From assembly GCA_951230915.1 (NCBI GenBank), contig OX579637.1:16554001-16618000 (forward strand): 64,000 nt of DNA, in the 5' to 3' direction. The translations under genes were made by a program, and so were the position numbers. Origin of the DNA: Antitrichia curtipendula (taxonomy: Eukaryota > Streptophyta > Bryopsida > Hypnales > Leucodontaceae). Below are positions 12,001-26,699 of this stretch, piece by piece. Position 1 is the stretch's first letter, and each line of letters begins with the position of its first letter. Under the pieces are notes generated by a model. It was not told the origin of the DNA. It was given only the letters and a program-made list of their open reading frames with translations, and searched no databases.

Positions 12001-15000
12001 CATAGAATTTCATTTTGAAAGAGACTTCACACAAATCGTACAAGTTGCAAATAGTTACCCTCAAGTACTTAAATGCCCACAAATATTAATTTGATATGTA
12101 ATTGCAATCCAATCGCACGTCCATTCAAAAGAATATAGAATAAGTCCAATCTGTACTTTAATGGTGTCAAACATCAAATGTCATAGAATTTCGTTTTGAA
12201 GGAAACTTCACACAAATCGTACAAGTTGCAAATAGTTACCCTCAAGTACTTAAATGCGCACAAATATTAATTTGATATGTAATTGCAATCCAATCGCACG
12301 TCAATTCCAAAAAATAGAGAATAAGGTCCAACCTGTACTTTAATGGTGTCAAACATCAAATGTCATAGAATTTCATTTTGAAAGAGACTTCACACAAATC
12401 GTACAAGTTGCAAATAGTTACCCTCAAGTACCTAAATGCCCACAAATATTAATTTGATGTGTAATTGCAATCCAATCGCACGTCCATTCAAAAGAATATA
12501 GAATAAGTCCAACCTGTACATTAATGGTGTCAAACATCAAATGTCATAGAATTTCATTTTGAAAGAGACTTCACACAAATCGTACAAGTTGCAAATAGTT
12601 ACCCTCAAGTACTTAAATGCCCACAAATATTAATTTGATATGTAATTGCAATCCAATCGCACGTCCATTCAAAAGAATATAGAATAAGTCCAACCTGTAC
12701 ATTAATGGTGTCAAACATCAAATGTCATAGAATTTCATTTTGAAGGAAACTTCACACAAATCGTACAAGTTGCAAATAGTTACCCTCAAGTACCTAAATG
12801 CCCACAAATATTAATTTGATGTGTAATTGCAAGCCAATCGCACGTCCATTCAAAAGAATAGAGAATAAGGTCCAACCTGTACTTTAATGGTGTCAAACAT
12901 CAAATGTCATAGAATTTCATTTTGAAAGAGACTTCACACAAATCGTACAAGTTGCAAATAGTTACCCTCAAGTACTTAAATGCGAACAAATACTAATTTG
13001 ATATGTAATTGCAATCCAATCGCACGTCCATTCAAAAGAATAGAGAATAAGGTCCAACCTGTACTTTAATGGTGTCAAACATCAAATGTCATAGAATTTC
13101 ATTTTGAAAGAGACTTCACACAAATCGTACAAGTTGCAAATAGTTACCCTCAAGTACTTAAATGCCCACAAATACTAATTTGATATGTAATTGCAATCCA
13201 ATCGCACGTCAATTCCAAAAAATAGAGAATAAGGTCCAACCTGTACATTAATGGTGTCAAACATCAAATGTCATAGAATTTCATTTTGAAAGAGACTTCA
13301 CACATATCGTACAAGTTGCAAATAGTTACCCTCAAGTACTTAAATGCCCACAAATATTAATTTGATATGTAATTGCAATCCAATCGCACGTCCATTCAAA
13401 AGAATATAGAATAAGTCCAACCTGTACATTAATGGTGTCAAACATCAAATGTCATAGAATTTCATTTTGAAGGAAACTTCACACAAATCGTACAAGTTGC
13501 AAATAGTTACCCTCAAGTACTTAAATGCCCACAAATACTAATTTGATATGTAATTGCAATCCAATCGCACGTCAATTCCAAAAAATAGAGAATAAGGTCC
13601 AATCTGTACTTTAATGGTGTCTAACATCAAATGTCATAGAATTTCATTTTGAAAGAGACTTCACACAAATCGTACAAGTTGCAAATAGTTACCCTCAAGT
13701 ACCTAAATGCCCACAAATATTAATTTGATGTGTAATTGCAAGCCAATCGCACGTCCATTCAAAAGAATAGAGAATAAGGTCCAACCTGTACTTTAATGGT
13801 GTCAAACATCAAATGTCATAGAATTTCATTTTGAAGGAAACTTCACACAAATCGTACAAGTTGCAAATAGTTACGCTCAAGTACTTAAATGCCCACAAAT
13901 ATTAATTTGATATGTAATTGCAATCCAATCGCACGTCAATTCCAAAAAATAGAGAATAAGGTCCAACCTGTACTTTAATGGTGTCAAACATCAAATGTCA
14001 TAGAATTTCATTTTGAAAGAGACTTTACACAAATCGTACAAGTTGCAAATAGTTACCCTCAAGTACCTAAATGCCCACAAATATTAATTTGATGTGTAAT
14101 TGCAAGCCAATCGCACGTCCATTCAAAAGAATAGAGAATAAGGTCCAACCTGTACTTTAATGGTGTCAAACATCAAATGTCATAGAATTTCATTTTGAAA
14201 GAGACTTCACACAAATCGTACAAGTTGCAAATAGTTACCCTCAAGTACCTAAATGCCCACAAATATTAATTTGATGTGTAATTGCAAGCCAATCGAACGT
14301 CCATTCAAAAGAATAGAGAATAAGGTCCAACCTGTACTTTAATGGTGTCAAACATCAAATGTCATAGAATTTCATTTTGAAAGAGACTTTACACAAATCG
14401 TACAAGTTGCAAATAGTTACCCTCAAGTACCTAAATGCCCACAAATATTAATTTGATGTGTAATTGCAAGCCAATCGCACGTCCATTCAAAAGAATATAG
14501 AATAAGTCCAACCTGTACATTAATGGTGTCAAACATCAAATGTCATAGAATTTCATTTTGAAAGAGACTTCACACAAATCGTACAAGTTGCAAATAGTTA
14601 CCCTCAAGTACCTAAATGCCCACAAATATTAATTTGATGTGTAATTGCAATCCAATCGCACGTCCATTCAAAAGAATATAGAATAAGTCCAACCTGTACA
14701 TTAATGGTGTCAAACATCAAATGTCATAGAATTTCATTTTGAAAGAGACTTCACACAAATCGTACAAGTTGCAAATAGTTACCCTCAAGTACTTAAATGC
14801 CCACAAATATTAATTTGATGTGTAATTGCAAGCCAATCGCACGTCCATTCAAAAGAATAGAGAATAAGGTCCAACCTGTACTTTAATGGTGTCAAACATC
14901 AAATGTCATAGAATTTCATTTTGAAAGAGACTTCACACAAATCGTACAAGTTGCAAATAGTTACCCTCAAGTACCTAAATGCCCACAAATATTAATTTGA

Positions 15001-15078
15001 TGTGTAATTGCAATCCAATCGCACGTCCATTCAAAAGAATATAGAATAAGTCCAACCTGTACAATAATGGTGTCCAAC
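9087..15078 (+). repeat. Satellite units without a clear single HOR
   Basis: About 33 units. GAAGGAAAC units, GTACCT/GTGTG units, CCATTCAAAAGAATATAG 181-bp units and, between about 10800 and 11800, GATAATTAATTGC units are mixed with no long repeat order that I could follow by eye. Rare variants include TTTCGTTTTGAAGG (near 9466 and 12190), CACATATCG (13301), ACGCTCAAG (near 13874) and ATCGAACG (near 14292). No gene or non-satellite DNA. Confidence 0.85.
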
Positions 15079-16167
15079 ATCAAATGTCATAGAATTTCAT
15101 TTTGAAAGAGACTTCACACAAATCGTACAAGTTGCAAATAGTTACCCTCAAGTACTTAAATGCCCACAAATATTAATTTGATATGTAATTGCAATCCAAT
15201 CGCACGTCCATTCAAAAGAATATAGAATAAGTCCAACCTGTACATTAATGGTGTCAAACATCAAATGTCATAGAATTTCATTTTGAAGGAAACTTCATAC
15301 AAATCGTACAAGTTGCAAATAGTTACCCTCAAGTACTTAAATGCGCACAAATATTAATTTGATATGTAATTGCAATCCAATCGCACGTCAATTCCAAAAA
15401 ATAGAGAATAAGGTCCAATCTGTACTTTAATGGTGTCTAACATCAAATGTCATAGAATTTCATTTTGAAAGAGACTTCACACAAATCGTACAAGTTGCAA
15501 ATAGTTACCCTCAAGTACTTAAATGCCCACAAATACTAATTTGATATGTAATTGCAATCCAATCGCACGTCAATTCCAAAAAATAGAGAATAAGTCCAAT
15601 CTGTGCATTAATGGTGTCAAACATCAAATGTCATAGAATTTCATTTTGAAGGAAACTTCACACAAATCGTACAAGTTGCAAATAGTTACCCTCAAGTACT
15701 TAAATGCGCACAAATATTAATTTGATATGTAATTGCAATCCAATCGCACGTCAATTCCAAAAAATAGAGAATAAGGTCCAACCTGTACTTTAATGGTGTC
15801 AAACATCAAATGTCATAGAATTTCATTTTGAAAGAGACTTTACACAAATCGTACAAGTTGCAAATAGTTACCCTCAAGTACCTAAATGCCCACAAATATT
15901 AATTTGATGTGTAATTGCAAGCCAATCGCACGTCCATTCAAAAGAATAGAGAATAAGGTCCAACCTGTACTTTAATGGTGTCAAACATCAAATGTCATAG
16001 AATTTCATTTTGAAAGAGACTTCACACAAATCGTACAAGTTGCAAATAGTTACCCTCAAGTACCTAAATGCCCACAAATATTAATTTGATGTGTAATTGC
16101 AATCCAATCGCACGTCCATTCAAAAGAATATAGAATAAGTCCAACCTGTACATTAATGGTGTCCAAC
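15079..16167 (+). repeat. Six-unit block duplicated at +2541 bp, copy 1
   Basis: Six units, from the CCCAC unit at 15079 through a GAAGGAAAC/CGCAC unit, a TCTAAC-led AAATACT unit with TGTGCATT, a second GAAGGAAAC unit, an ACTTTACAC unit and a GTACCT/GCAATCC unit that ends in TGTCCAAC. The same order starts at 17620. One difference is CTTCATAC here versus CTTCACAC in the second unit of the other copy. Confidence 0.8.
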
Positions 16168-16348
16168 ATCAAATGTCATAGAATTTCATTTTGAAGGAAA
16201 CTTCACACAAATCGTACAAGTTGCAAATAGTTACCCTCAAGTACTTAAATGCGCACAAATATTAATTTGATATGTAATTGCAATCCAATCGCACGTCAAT
16301 TCAAAAGAATATAGAATAAGTCCAACCTGTACATTAATGGTGTCCAAC

Positions 16349-17074
16349 ATCAAATGTCATAGAATTTCATTTTGAAGGAAACTTCACACAAATCGTACAA
16401 GTTGCAAATAGTTACCCTCAAGTACCTAAATGCCCACAAATATTAATTTGATGTGTAATTGCAAGCCAATCGCACGTCCATTCAAAAGAATAGAGAATAA
16501 GGTCCAACCTGTACTTTAATGGTGTCAAACATCAAATGTCATAGAATTTCATTTTGAAAGAGACTTCACACAAATCGTACAAGTTGCAAATAGTTACCCT
16601 CAAGTACCTAAATGCCCACAAATATTAATTTGATGTGTAATTGCAATCCAATCGCACGTCCATTCAAAAGAATATAGAATAAGTCCAACCTGTACATTAA
16701 TGGTGTCAAACATCAAATGTCATAGAATTTCATTTTGAAGGAAACTTCACACAAATCGTACAAGTTGCAAATAGTTACCCTCAAGTACTTAAATGCGCAC
16801 AAATATTAATTTGATATGTAATTGCAATCCAATCGCACGTCAATTCCAAAAAATAGAGAATAAGGTCCAACCTGTACATTAATGGTGTCAAACATCAAAT
16901 GTCATAGAATTTCATTTTGAAAGAGACTTCACACATATCGTACAAGTTGCAAATAGTTACCCTCAAGTACTTAAATGCCCACAAATATTAATTTGATATG
17001 TAATTGCAATCCAATCGCACGTCCATTCAAAAGAATATAGAATAAGTCCAACCTGTACATTAATGGTGTCAAAC
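16349..17074 (+). repeat. 726-bp tetramer, copy 1
   Basis: Four units: GAAGGAAAC with GCAAGCC and AGAGAAT; GTACCT/GTGTG with GCAATCC (181 bp); GAAGGAAAC/CGCAC ending in TGTACATT; CACATATCG with CCATTC (181 bp). The order repeats at once at +726 bp. The rare CACATATCG change (16932 here, 17658 in the next copy) ties the two together. Confidence 0.88.
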
Positions 17075-17800
17075 ATCAAATGTCATAGAATTTCATTTTG
17101 AAGGAAACTTCACACAAATCGTACAAGTTGCAAATAGTTACCCTCAAGTACTTAAATGCGCACAAATATTAATTTGATATGTAATTGCAAGCCAATCGCA
17201 CGTCCATTCAAAAGAATAGAGAATAAGGTCCAACCTGTACTTTAATGGTGTCAAACATCAAATGTCATAGAATTTCATTTTGAAAGAGACTTCACACAAA
17301 TCGTACAAGTTGCAAATAGTTACCCTCAAGTACCTAAATGCCCACAAATATTAATTTGATGTGTAATTGCAATCCAATCGCACGTCCATTCAAAAGAATA
17401 TAGAATAAGTCCAACCTGTACATTAATGGTGTCAAACATCAAATGTCATAGAATTTCATTTTGAAGGAAACTTCACACAAATCGTACAAGTTGCAAATAG
17501 TTACCCTCAAGTACTTAAATGCGCACAAATATTAATTTGATATGTAATTGCAATCCAATCGCACGTCAATTCCAAAAAATAGAGAATAAGGTCCAACCTG
17601 TACATTAATGGTGTCAAACATCAAATGTCATAGAATTTCATTTTGAAAGAGACTTCACACATATCGTACAAGTTGCAAATAGTTACCCTCAAGTACTTAA
17701 ATGCCCACAAATATTAATTTGATATGTAATTGCAATCCAATCGCACGTCCATTCAAAAGAATATAGAATAAGTCCAACCTGTACATTAATGGTGTCAAAC
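17075..17800 (+). repeat. 726-bp tetramer, copy 2
   Basis: Direct repeat of 16349-17074. The first unit differs by having CTTAAATGCGC with ATATG where copy 1 has CCTAAATGCCC with GTGTG, which looks like a short exchanged tract inside one unit. Units 2 to 4 match. Confidence 0.87.
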
Positions 17801-18708
17801 ATCAAATGTCATAGAATTTCATTTTGAAGGAAACTTCACACAAATCGTACAAGTTGCAAATAGTTACCCTCAAGTACTTAAATGCGCACAAATATTAATT
17901 TGATATGTAATTGCAATCCAATCGCACGTCAATTCCAAAAAATAGAGAATAAGGTCCAATCTGTACTTTAATGGTGTCTAACATCAAATGTCATAGAATT
18001 TCATTTTGAAAGAGACTTCACACAAATCGTACAAGTTGCAAATAGTTACCCTCAAGTACTTAAATGCCCACAAATACTAATTTGATATGTAATTGCAATC
18101 CAATCGCACGTCAATTCCAAAAAATAGAGAATAAGTCCAATCTGTGCATTAATGGTGTCAAACATCAAATGTCATAGAATTTCATTTTGAAGGAAACTTC
18201 ACACAAATCGTACAAGTTGCAAATAGTTACCCTCAAGTACTTAAATGCGCACAAATATTAATTTGATATGTAATTGCAATCCAATCGCACGTCAATTCCA
18301 AAAAATAGAGAATAAGGTCCAACCTGTACTTTAATGGTGTCAAACATCAAATGTCATAGAATTTCATTTTGAAAGAGACTTTACACAAATCGTACAAGTT
18401 GCAAATAGTTACCCTCAAGTACCTAAATGCCCACAAATATTAATTTGATGTGTAATTGCAAGCCAATCGCACGTCCATTCAAAAGAATAGAGAATAAGGT
18501 CCAACCTGTACTTTAATGGTGTCAAACATCAAATGTCATAGAATTTCATTTTGAAAGAGACTTCACACAAATCGTACAAGTTGCAAATAGTTACCCTCAA
18601 GTACCTAAATGCCCACAAATATTAATTTGATGTGTAATTGCAATCCAATCGCACGTCCATTCAAAAGAATATAGAATAAGTCCAACCTGTACATTAATGG
18701 TGTCCAAC
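17620..18708 (+). repeat. Six-unit block duplicated at +2541 bp, copy 2
   Basis: Repeats 15079-16167 at an offset of 2541 bp (14 units). Its first unit carries CACATATCG, which copy 1 lacks, because it is also the last unit of the tetramer at 17075. The two duplications therefore overlap by one unit. Confidence 0.78.
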
Positions 18709-21071
18709 ATCAAATGTCATAGAATTTCATTTTGAAAGAGACTTCACACAAATCGTACAAGTTGCAAATAGTTACCCTCAAGTACTTAAATGCCCACAAA
18801 TATTAATTTGATATGTAATTGCAATCCAATCGCACGTCCATTCAAAAGAATATAGAATAAGTCCAACCTGTACATTAATGGTGTCAAACATCAAATGTCA
18901 TAGAATTTCATTTTGAAGGAAACTTCACACAAATCGTACAAGTTGCAAATAGTTACCCTCAAGTACTTAAATGCGCACAAATATTAATTTGATATGTAAT
19001 TGCAATCCAATCGCACGTCAATTCCAAAAAATAGAGAATAAGGTCCAACCTGTACATTAATGGTGTCAAACATCAAATGTCATAGAATTTCATTTTGAAA
19101 GAGACTTCACACATATCGTACAAGTTGCAAATAGTTACCCTCAAGTACTTAAATGCCCACAAATACTAATTTGATATGTAATTGCAATCCAATCGCACGT
19201 CAATTCCAAAAAATAGAGAATAAGTCCAATCTGTGCATTAATGGTGTCAAACATCAAATGTCATAGAATTTCATTTTGAAGGAAACTTCACACAAATCGT
19301 ACAAGTTGCAAATAGTTACCCTCAAGTACTTAAATGCCTACAAATACTAATTTGGTATGTAATTGCAATCCAATCGCACGTCAATTCCAAAAAATAGAGA
19401 ATAAGGTCCAACCTGTACTTTAATGGTGTCAAACATCAAATGTCATAGAATTTCATTTTGAAAGAGACTTTACACAAATCGTACAAGTTGCAAATAGTTA
19501 CCCTCAAGTACCTAAATGCCCACAAATATTAATTTGATGTGTAATTGCAAGCCAATCGCACGTCAATTCCAAAAAATAGAGAATAAGGTCCAATCTGTAC
19601 TTTAATGGTGTCTAACATCAAATGTCATAGAATTTCATTTTGAAAGAGACTTCACACAAATCGTAGAAGTTGCAAATAGTTACCCTCAAGTACTTAAATG
19701 CCCACAAATATTAATTTGATAATTAATTGCAAGCCAATCGCACGTCCATTCAAAAGAATAGAGAATAAGGTCCAATCTGTACTTTAATGGTGTCAAACAT
19801 CAAATGTCATAGAATTTCATTTTGAAAGAGACTTCACACAAATCGTACAAGTTGCAAATAGTTACCCTCAAGTACTTAAATGCGCACAAATACTAATTTG
19901 ATATGTAATTGCAATCCAATCGCACGTCAATTCCAAAAAATAGAGAATAAGGTCCAATCTGTACTTTAATGGTGTCTAACATCAAATGTCATAGAATTTC
20001 ATTTTGAAAGAGACTTCACACAAATCGTAGAAGTTGCAAATAGTTACCCTCAAGTACTTAAATGCCCACAAATATTAATTTGATAATTAATTGCAAGCCA
20101 ATCCCACGTCAATTCAAAAGAATAGAGAATAAGGTCCAATCTGTAATTTAATGGTGTCAAACATCAAATGTCATAGAATTTCATTTTGAAAGAGACTTCA
20201 CACAAATCGTACAAGTTGCAAATAGTTACCCTCAAGTACTTAAATGCGCACAAATATTAATTTGATATGTAATTGCAATCCAATCGCACGTCCATTCAAA
20301 AGAATATAGAATAAGTCCAACCTGTACATTAATGGTGTCAAACATCAAATGTCATAGAATTTCATTTTGAAAGAGACTTCACACAAATCGTAGAAGTTGC
20401 AAATAGTTACCCTCAAGTACTTAAATGCCCACAAATATTAATTTGATAATTAATTGCAAGCCAATCGCACGTCAATTCAAAAGAATAGAGAATAAGGTCC
20501 AATCTGTACTTTAATGGTGTCAAACATCAAATGTCATAGAATTTCATTTTGAAAGAGACTTCACACAAATCGTACAAGTTGCAAATAGTTACCCTCAAGT
20601 ACTTAAATGCGCACAAATATTAATTTGATATGTAATTGCAATCCAATCGCACGTCAATTCCAAAAAATAGAGAATAAGGTCCAATCTGTACTTTAATGGT
20701 GTCAAACATCAAATGTCATAGAATTTCATTTTGAAAGAGACTTCACACAAATCGTACAAGTTGTAAATAGTTACCCTCAAGTACTTAAATGCCCACAAAT
20801 ATTAATTTGATATGTAATTGCAATCCAATCGCACGTCAATTCCAAAAAATAGAGAATAAGGTCCAATCTGTACTTTAATGGTGTCAAACATCAAATGTCA
20901 TAGAATTTCATTTTGAAAGAGACTTCACACAAATCGTACAAGTTGCAAATAGTTACCCTCAAGTACTTAAATGCCCACAAATATTAATTTGATATGTAAT
21001 TGCAATCCAATCGCACGTCAATTCCAAAAAATAGAGAATAAGGTCCAATCTGTACTTTAATGGTGTCAAAC
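18709..21071 (+). repeat. Satellite units, mixed order
   Basis: About 13 units. CACATATCG recurs at 19110, 1452 bp (two tetramers) after 17658. Several units have GATAATTAATTGCAAGCC, for example near 19720, 20080 and 20450. Private changes include TTTGGTATG near 19352, CCAATCCCACG near 20100 and TGTAATTTAATGG near 20143. No other content. Confidence 0.82.
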
Positions 21072-21979
21072 ATCAAATGTCATAGAATTTCATTTTGAAA
21101 GAGACTTCACACAAATCGTACAAGTTGCAAATAGTTACCCTCAAGTACTTAAATGCCCACAAATACTAATTTGATATGTAATTGCAATCCAATCGCACGT
21201 CCATTCAAAAGAATATAGAATAAGTCCAACCTGTACATTAATGGTGTCAAACATCAAATGTCATAGAATTTCATTTTGAAAGAGACTTCACACAAATCGT
21301 ACAAGTTGTAAATAGTTACCCTCAAGTACTTAAATGCCCACAACTATTAATTTGATATGTAATTGCAATCCAATCGCATGTCAATTCCAAAAAATAGAGA
21401 ATAAGGTCCAATCTGTACTTTAATGGTGTCAAACATCAAATGTCATAGAATTTCATTTTGAAAGAGACTTCACACAAATCGTACAAGTTGTAAATAGTTA
21501 CCCTCAAGTACTTAAATGCCCACAAATATTAATTTGATATGTAATTGCAATCCAATCGCACGTCAATTCCAAAAAATAGAGAATAAGGTCCAATCTGTAC
21601 TTTAATGGTGTCAAACATCAAATGTCATAGATTTTCAGTTTGAAACAGACTTCACACAAATCGTACAAGTTGCAAATAGTTACCCTCAAGTACTTAAATG
21701 CCCACAAATACTAATTTGATATGTAATTGCAATCCAATCGCACGTCCATTCAAAAGAATATAGAATAAGTCCAACCTGTACATTAATGGTGTCAAACATC
21801 AAATGTCATAGAATTTCATTTTGAAAGAGACTTCACACAAATCGTACAAGTTGCAAATAGTTACCCTCAAGTACTTAAATGCCCACAAATATTAATTTGA
21901 TATGTAATTGCAATCCAATCGCACGTCAATTCCAAAAAATAGAGAATAAGGTCCAATCTGTACTTTAATGGTGTCAAAC
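21072..21979 (+). repeat. 908-bp pentamer, copy 1
   Basis: Five units, including one with the rare CACAACTATT change together with TTGTAAATAG and CGCATGTC (21253), a plain TTGTAAATAG unit (21435) and a CAGTTTGAAAC unit that also has a private ATAGATTTTC (21617). The order repeats at +908 bp. Confidence 0.82.
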
Positions 21980-22887
21980 ATCAAATGTCATAGAATTTCA
22001 GTTTGAAACAGACTTCACACAAATCGTACAAGTTGCAAATAGTTACCCTCAAGTACTTAAATGCCCACAAATACTAATTTGATATGTAATTGCAATCCAA
22101 TCGCACGTCCATTCAAAAGAATATAGAATAAGTCCAACCTGTACATTAATGGTGTCAAACATCAAATGTCATAGAATTTCATTTTGAAAGAGACTTCACA
22201 CAAATCGTACAAGTTGTAAATAGTTACCCTCAAGTACTTAAATGCCCACAACTATTAATTTGATATGTAATTGCAATCCAATCGCATGTCAATTCCAAAA
22301 AATAGAGAATAAGGTCCAATCTGTACTTTAATGGTGTCAAACATCAAATGTCATAGAATTTCATTTTGAAAGAGACTTCACACAAATCGTACAAGTTGTA
22401 AATAGTTACCCTCAAGTACTTAAATGCCCACAAATATTAATTTGATATGTAATTGCAATCCAATCGCACGTCAATTCCAAAAAATAGAGAATAAGGTCCA
22501 ATCTGTACTTTAATGGTGTCAAACATCAAATGTCATAGAATTTCAGTTTGAAACAGACTTCACACAAATCGTACAAGTTGCAAATAGTTACCCTCAAGTA
22601 CTTAAATGCCCACAAATACTAATTTGATATGTAATTGCAATCCAATCGCACGTCAATTCCAAAAAATAGAGAATAAGTCCAATCTGTGCATTAATGGTGT
22701 CAAACATCAAATGTCATAGAATTTCATTTTGAAAGAGACTTCACACAAATCGTACAAGTTGCAAATAGTTACCCTCAAGTACTTAAATGCCCACAAATAT
22801 TAATTTGATATGTAATTGCAATCCAATCGCACGTCGATTCCAAAAAATAGAGAATAAGGTCCAATCTGTACTTTAATGGTGTCAAAC
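21980..22887 (+). repeat. 908-bp pentamer, copy 2
   Basis: Repeats 21072-21979, including the CACAACTATT unit (22249 versus 21341). The first unit differs by CAGTTTGAAAC. The fourth unit ends in the CAATTCC/TGTGCATT form rather than the CCATTC form, so only part of that unit is shared. The fifth has a private CGTCGATTCC. Confidence 0.8.
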
Positions 22888-25800
22888 ATCAAATGTCATA
22901 GAATTTCATTTTGAAGGAAACTTCACACAAATCGTACAAGTTGCAAATAGTTACCCTCAAGTACTTAAATGCCCACAAATACTAATTTGATATGTAATTG
23001 CAATCCAATCGCACGTCAATTCCAAAAAATAGAGAATAAGTCCAATCTGTGCATTAATGGTGTCAAACATCAAATGTCATAGAATTTCATTTTGAAGGAA
23101 ACTTCACACAAATCGTACAAGTTGTAAATAGTTACCCTCAAGTACTTAAATGCGCACAAATATTAATTTGATATGTAATTGCAATCCAATCGCACGTCAA
23201 TTCCAAAAAATAGAGAATAAGGTCCAACCTGTACTTTAATGGTGTCAAACATCAAATGTCATAGAATTTCATTTTGAAAGAGACTTCATACAAATCGTAC
23301 AAGTTGCAAATAGTTACCCTCAAGTACTTAAATGCCCACAAATACTAATTTGATATGTAATTGCAATCCAATCGCACGTCCATTCAAAAGAATATAGAAT
23401 AAGTCCAACCTGTACATTAATGGTGTCAAACATCAAATGTCATAGAATTTCATTTTGAAAGAGACTTCACACAAATCGTACAAGTTGCAAATAGTTACCC
23501 TCAAGTACTTAAATGCCCACAAATACTAATTTGATATGTAATTGCAATCCAATCGCACGTCAATTCCAAAAAATAGAGAATAAGTCCAATCTGTACTTTA
23601 ATGGTGTCAAACATCAAATGTCATAGAATTTCGTTTTGAAGGAAACTTCACACAAATCGTACAAGTTGCAAATAGTTACCCTCAAGTTCTTAAATGCGCA
23701 CAAATATTAATTTGATATGTAATTGCAATCCAATCGCACGTCAATTCCAAAAAATAGAGAATAAGGTCCAACCTGTACTTTAATGGTGTCAAACATCAAA
23801 TGTCATAGAATTTCATTTTGAAAGAGACTTCACACAAATCGTACAACTTGCAAATAGTTACCCTCAAGTACCTAAATGCCCACAAATATTAATTTGATGT
23901 GTAATTGCAATCCAATCGCACGTCCATTCAAAAGAATATAGAATAAGTCCAACCTGTACATTAATGGTGTCAAACATCAAATGTCATAGAATTTCATTTT
24001 GAAAGAGACTTCACACAAATCGTACAAGTTGCAAATAGTTACCCTCAAGTACTTAAATGCCCACAAATATTAATTTGATATGTAATTGCAATCCAATCGC
24101 ACGTCCATTCAAAAGAATATAGAATAAGTCCAACCTGTACATTAATGGTGTCAAACATCAAATGTCATAGAATTTCATTTTGAAGGAAACTTCACACAAA
24201 TCGTACAAGTTGCAAATAGTTACCCTCAAGTACTTAAATGCGCACAAATATTAATTTGATATGTAATTGCAATCCAATCGCACGTCAATTCCAAAAAATA
24301 GAGAATAAGGTCCAACCTGTACATTAATGGTGTCAAACATCAAATGTCATAGAATTTCATTTTGAAAGAGACTTCACACAAATCGTACAAGTTGCAAATA
24401 GTTACCCTCAAGTACTTAAATGCCCACAAATATTAATTTGATATGTAATTGCAATCCAATCGCACGTCCATTCAAAAGAATATAGAATAAGTCCAACCTG
24501 TACATTAATGGTGTCAAACATCAAATGTCATAGAATTTCATTTTGAAGGAAACTTCACACAAATCGTACAAGTTGCAAATAGTTACCCTCAAGTACTTAA
24601 ATGCGCACAAATATTAATTTGATATGTAATTGCAATCCAATCGCACGTCAATTTCAAAAAATAGAGAATAAGGTCCAATCTGTACTTTAATGGTGTCTAA
24701 CATCAAATGTCATAGAATTTCATTTTGAAAGAGACTTCACACAAATCGTACAAGTTGCAAATAGTTACCCTCAAGTACTTAAATGCCCACAAATACTAAT
24801 TTGATATGTAATTGCAATCCAATCGCACGTCAATTCCAAAAAATAGAGAATAAGTCCAATCTGTGCATTAATGGTGTCAAACATCAAATGTCATAGAATT
24901 TCATTTTGAAGGAAACTTCACACAAATCGTACAAGTTGCAAATAGTTACCCTCAAGTACTTAAATGCGCACAAATATTAATTTGATATGTAATTGCAATC
25001 CAATCGCACGTCAATTCCAAAAAATAGAGAATAAGGTCCAACCTGTACTTTAATGGTGTCAAACATCAAATGTCATAGAATTTCATTTTGAAAGAGACTT
25101 CACACAAATCGTACAAGTTGCAAATAGTTACCCTCAAGTACCTAAATGCCCACAAATATTAATTTGATGTGTAATTGCAAGCCAATCGCACGTCCATTCA
25201 AAAGAATAGAGAATAAGGTCCAACCTGTACTTTAATGGTGTCAAACATCAAATGTCATAGAATTTCATTTTGAAGGAAACTTCACACAAATCGTACAAGT
25301 TGCAAATAGTTACCCTCAAGTACTTAAATGCCCACAAATACTAATTTGATATGTAATTGCAATCCAATCGCACGTCCATTCAAAAGAATATAGAATAAGT
25401 CCAACCTGTACATTAATGGTGTCAAACATCAAATGTCATAGAATTTCATTTTGAAGGAAACTTCACACAAATCGTACAAGTTGCAAATAGTTACCCTAAA
25501 GTACTTAAATGCGCACAAATATTAATTTGATATGTAATTGCAATCCAATCGCACGTCAATTCCAAAAAATAGAGAATAAGGTCCAATCTGTACTTTAATG
25601 GTGTCAAACATCAAATGTCATAGAATTTCATTTTGAAAGAGACTTCACACAAATCGTACAAGTTGCAAATAGTTACCCTCAAGTACTTAAATGCCCACAA
25701 ATACTAATTTGATATGTAATTGCAATCCAATCGCACGTCAATTCCAAAAAATAGAGAATAAGTCCAATCTGTGCATTAATGGTGTCAAACATCAAATGTC

Positions 25801-26154
25801 ATAGAATTTCATTTTGAAGGAAACTTCACACAAATCGTACAAGTTGCAAATAGTTACCCTCAAGTACCTAAATGCCCACAAATATTAATTTGATTTGTAA
25901 TTGCAAGCCAATCGCACGTCCATTCAAAAGAATAGAGAATAAGGTCCAACCTGTACATTAATGGTGTCAAACATCAAATGTCATAGAATTTCATTTTGAA
26001 GGAAACTTCACACAAATCGTACAAGTTGCAAATAGTTACCCTCAAGTACTTAAATGCGCACAAATATTAATTTGATATGTAATTGCAATCCAATCGCACG
26101 TCAATTCCAAAAAATAGAGAATAAGGTCCAATCTGTACTTTAATGGTGTCTAAC
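22888..26154 (+). repeat. Satellite units, mixed order
   Basis: About 18 units, mostly GAAGGAAAC/CGCAC units alternating with 181-bp CCATTC units and GTACCT/GTGTG units. Private or rare variants are TTTCGTTTTGAAGG (23630), ACAACTTGC (near 23845), CAATTTCAAAAAATAG (near 24650), CCCTAAAGTAC (near 25496) and GATTTGTAATTGC (near 25893). No gene or foreign sequence. Confidence 0.82.
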
Positions 26155-26699
26155 ATCAAATGTCATAGAATTTCATTTTGAAAGAGACTTCACACAAATC
26201 GTACAAGTTGCAAATAGTTACCCTCAAGTACTTAAATGCCCACACATATTAATTTGATAATTAATTGCAAGCCAATCGCACGTCAATTCCAAAGAATAGA
26301 GAATAAGGTCCAATCTGTACTTTAATGGTGTCAAACATCAAATGTCATAGAATTTCATTTTGAAAGAGACTTCACACAAATCGTACAAGTTGCAAATAGT
26401 TACCCTCAAGTACTTAAATGCGCACAAATATTAATTTGATATGTAATTGCAATCCAATCGCACGTCCATTCAAAAGAATATAGAATAAATCCAACCTGTA
26501 CATTAATGGTGTCAAACATCAAATGTCATAGAATTTCATTTTGAAAGAGACTTCACACAAATCGTACAAGTTGCAAATAGTTACCCTCAAGTACCTAAAT
26601 GCCCACAAATATTAATTTGATGTGTAATTGCAAGCCAATCGCACGTCCATTCAAAAGAATACACAATAAGGTCCAACCTGTACTTTAATGGTGTCAAAC
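26155..26699 (+). repeat. 545-bp trimer (26 kb), copy 1
   Basis: Three units: CCCACACATATT with GATAATTAATTGCAAGCC; CGCAC with the rare AATAAATCCAACC (26481); GTACCT/GCAAGCC with a private TACACAATAAGG. The set repeats at +545 bp. Confidence 0.86.
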